A stretch of 64,000 nt of DNA from Pseudomonas brassicacearum (GTDB taxonomy: Bacteria > Pseudomonadota > Gammaproteobacteria > Pseudomonadales > Pseudomonadaceae): assembly GCF_003732265.1 (NCBI RefSeq), contig NZ_MOBK01000013.1, positions 62,001 through 126,000 of the forward strand, in the 5' to 3' direction. Under the pieces are notes generated by a model. That model was not told the DNA's origin. It made no database searches and saw nothing but the letters and a program-made list of their open reading frames with translations. Numbering within the stretch: the first letter of the stretch is position 1; the number at the start of each line of letters is the position of its first letter. Shown here piece after piece: positions 62,639-64,000 of this stretch. Position numbers and translations under genes: made by a program.

Positions 62639-63088
62639 TTACGCGACGATGGGCGGGGCGCGGGTTCGGGCGCCGGGGAAGACGGTTTGCCGGGCGTGGC
62701 CCAGGCGGGGGGACGGGGTGGTGAAGGTATTGGCGGGCGGGGTATTGAAAGCTGTGAATGAAACACCGCCGGTCAGCGCCGGGCAGTTGAACAGCAGGCT
62801 GCAATAGCCGCATTTTTCCCAGAGCGCATGATGCGAGGCTTCGGGCGGGCAGTGCTCGGCAGCGGGTTGCGCACCGTGGTCGGCGTGCTCCATCGCCGAC
62901 ATGTCCATGCTCATGTCCATCGACATGTTCATGGTCATTGCCGAGGCGCGTTGATCCATCGGCATCGACTGAGAAATCAGCGGACCGATAAAGATCATCA
63001 GCATGGCGAACAGGCTGATCCAGCTGCCGCGCGTCAGGCTCAATGACTGACGGCGTGACGCGGATGACCTGGCGCTAGACGGGCGCAT
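62639..63088 (-). CDS. DUF2946-family protein with Met/His-rich segment
   Basis: 149 residues. After a basic N-terminus comes a signal-like helix (WISLFAMLMIFIGPLISQSM). The next segment, MTMNMSMDMSMDMSAMEHADHG, is very rich in Met with His and Asp, as in periplasmic copper binders. It is followed by HCPPEASHHALWEKCGYCSLLFNCPAL with four Cys, the DUF2946 core. I infer it binds Cu(I) in the periplasm or at the membrane. It is co-transcribed 20 bases after the PCu(A)C gene. Confidence 0.85.
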   Translation of the reverse strand: MRPSSARSSASRRQSLSLTRGSWISLFAMLMIFIGPLISQSMPMDQRASAMTMNMSMDMSMDMSAMEHADHGAQPAAEHCPPEASHHALWEKCGYCSLLFNCPALTGGVSFTAFNTPPANTFTTPSPRLGHARQTVFPGARTRAPPIVA

Positions 63089-63108
63089 GGCGGAGTCTGC
63101 TCAGCCGG

Positions 63109-63588
63109 TTACTGGGCGTGAGCGTGCATCTGCATGTCTTCCGGCGGCTTCTTCTGCACGGCAACTTCGACCGTCACGTCACCGGCCTTCTCGAAATGCA
63201 TCGTCAGCGGGAAGCGTTTGCCGTCGCTCAACAGGCTGCGGTCCTTCAGGTTGACCAGCATCACGTGATAGGCCATCGGCGCAAACGTGACGTTGCCGCC
63301 CGCCGGAACATCGACGCTCGGCACCTGTTGCATCTTCATCAGATCGCCTTGCATCACGTGTTCGTGCAACTGGGCCTCGCCTGCGATGGGCGAGTCGACA
63401 CTGACCAGCCGATCAGCGGTTTTCCCACTGTTTTGAATCACGAAATACGCAGCAACGGTTGGCGCGTTGGGCGGCAACTCCTGCGACCATGGGTGAGCGA
63501 TTTCCAGCTCACCGACGGTGAATTCGTGGGCATTGGCAAAGCAGGCAGGCAGCAGCAACGCGGCCAGAACGATAAGTTTGTTCAACAT
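63109..63588 (-). CDS. PCu(A)C-type periplasmic copper chaperone
   Basis: 159 residues. Signal peptide MLNKLIVLAALLLPACFANA, mature EFTVGELEIAHPWSQELPPNAPTVAAYFVIQNSG. The Cu(I) site residues are visible in order: LHEHVMQGDLMKMQQV and, after ~20 residues, MAYHVMLVNL, the family's H-M...H-M pattern. The C-terminal tail adds MQMHAHAQ. It delivers Cu(I) to cuproproteins such as cytochrome oxidase. It lies 48 bases after the next upstream gene. Confidence 0.94.
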   Translation of the reverse strand: MLNKLIVLAALLLPACFANAHEFTVGELEIAHPWSQELPPNAPTVAAYFVIQNSGKTADRLVSVDSPIAGEAQLHEHVMQGDLMKMQQVPSVDVPAGGNVTFAPMAYHVMLVNLKDRSLLSDGKRFPLTMHFEKAGDVTVEVAVQKKPPEDMQMHAHAQ

Positions 63589-63636
63589 GGCAGTTCTCCA
63601 GAGCGATTCAAAACGCAGGTCAATTGCGAGAAGGAA

Positions 63637-64000
63637 TCACACCAGAGGGGAAGCGCGGGGGTTGAGGCTCGGCCATTGCTGGCGCGGCGTGGGGGTATCG
63701 AGTGTAGCGGCAGGGAGGCTTCGATTGGCCTCGAACTGCGCGAAATACAGCTGCGGCTCATGCCCTGGCAGCGCCACGACAGGCGCTGCGCCCGAGCAAC
63801 ACCAGCAATGCTGCATGTTGGAATGATCGTCGCCTTGCGGCGCTTTCTGCTCGAGATCGCCCAGGGAAATCGCCACCATTTTCGTGCCGCTGGAGGTGCA
63901 GAAACTGCCCCACAACAATTGCTCGGCCGGCGATTTCGCCGACTGCGCCATCGCATTGCTCATCGGCATGGCGAGCATGTTGAACAGCACTGCGAAGCAG
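63637..64000 (-). CDS. DUF2946-family protein (5' end outside window)
   Basis: At least 117 residues; the frame is still open at the right edge (codons before the first in-frame GTG read CFAV), so the start is beyond 64000. The segment AVLFNMLAMPMSNAMA looks like the end of a membrane or signal helix. SMQHCWCCSG-like sequence (NMQHCWCCSGAAPV) supplies a Cys/His metal site typical of DUF2946. It is upstream in the same transcript as PCu(A)C, the second DUF2946 gene and probably oprC. Confidence 0.8.
   Translation of the reverse strand, partial: CFAVLFNMLAMPMSNAMAQSAKSPAEQLLWGSFCTSSGTKMVAISLGDLEQKAPQGDDHSNMQHCWCCSGAAPVVALPGHEPQLYFAQFEANRSLPAATLDTPTPRQQWPSLNPRASPLV

Overview
The window looks like chromosomal DNA of a fluorescent Pseudomonas (P. 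fluorescens group). The evidence is gene content and order typical of that group: azurin, pncB-nadE, amaAB, braCDEFG, desT-ureEFG, urt-ure and oprC. About 20 copies of the REP/REPIN palindrome with core GTGGGAGCGGGCTTGCTCGC also fill the gaps. Nearly all of the DNA is coding. No rRNA, tRNA, CRISPR array, prophage or complete insertion sequence was recognised.

Layout. 1-6.8 kb: azurin 3' end, NAD salvage (pncB-nadE), and a lysine/pipecolate catabolic pair (amaB, amaA) beside a LysR regulator. 7.1-12.3 kb: the branched-chain amino acid ABC operon braCDEFG, with a near-perfect sigma-54 promoter and a phased direct-repeat array upstream. 12.4-13.8 kb: an HdeA-like acid-stress protein behind a sigma-S-like promoter, then a non-coding stretch with DnaA-box-like sequences. 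13.8-19.9 kb: an SDR, an AGE-family epimerase, hupE/ureJ-ureG-ureF-ureE, desT, and a secreted protein built on 14-residue repeats. 20.2-32.6 kb: AsmA, a ferritin-like protein, LysR/azoreductase/SMR, a lipase, a divergent DMT exporter/AraC pair with a clear operator, PsiF, an AI-2E-type permease, a YegD-type Hsp70, and cbpA-cbpM. 32.8-39.4 kb: a histidine kinase and a 1761-residue NEL-type E3 ubiquitin ligase effector. 39.5-49.8 kb: one long leftward operon urtABCDE-ureDA-(two GNATs)-ureBC for urea uptake and hydrolysis, again with a sigma-54 promoter. 50.2-55.7 kb: a small Pseudomonas-specific gene with a long, apparently structured leader, and a 1.5-kilo-residue protein made of seven DUF4329-like modules. 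55.8-64 kb: a FecCD-type ABC transporter, a PepSY protein, the TonB copper receptor OprC, and a periplasmic copper set (DUF2946, PCu(A)C, DUF2946).

How the genes work together. Nitrogen scavenging is the main theme: two sigma-54 promoters (braC, urtA), ABC systems for branched-chain amino acids and urea, urease structural subunits (ureABC) and accessory proteins (ureDEFG), and a nickel permease. The urease genes are split into two clusters about 21 kb apart. The right end is a metal module centred on copper. Between these conserved blocks lie the two most unusual genes, the NEL effector and the seven-module protein. Both are very long single genes, and both carry domains related to eukaryotic ubiquitin systems (NEL ligase; JAB-like fold by family relationship). 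No secretion system is visible in the window.

Most family assignments come from recognised motifs and remembered family sequences, not from searches. Where a start codon was moved inward from the longest possible frame, the reason is given.
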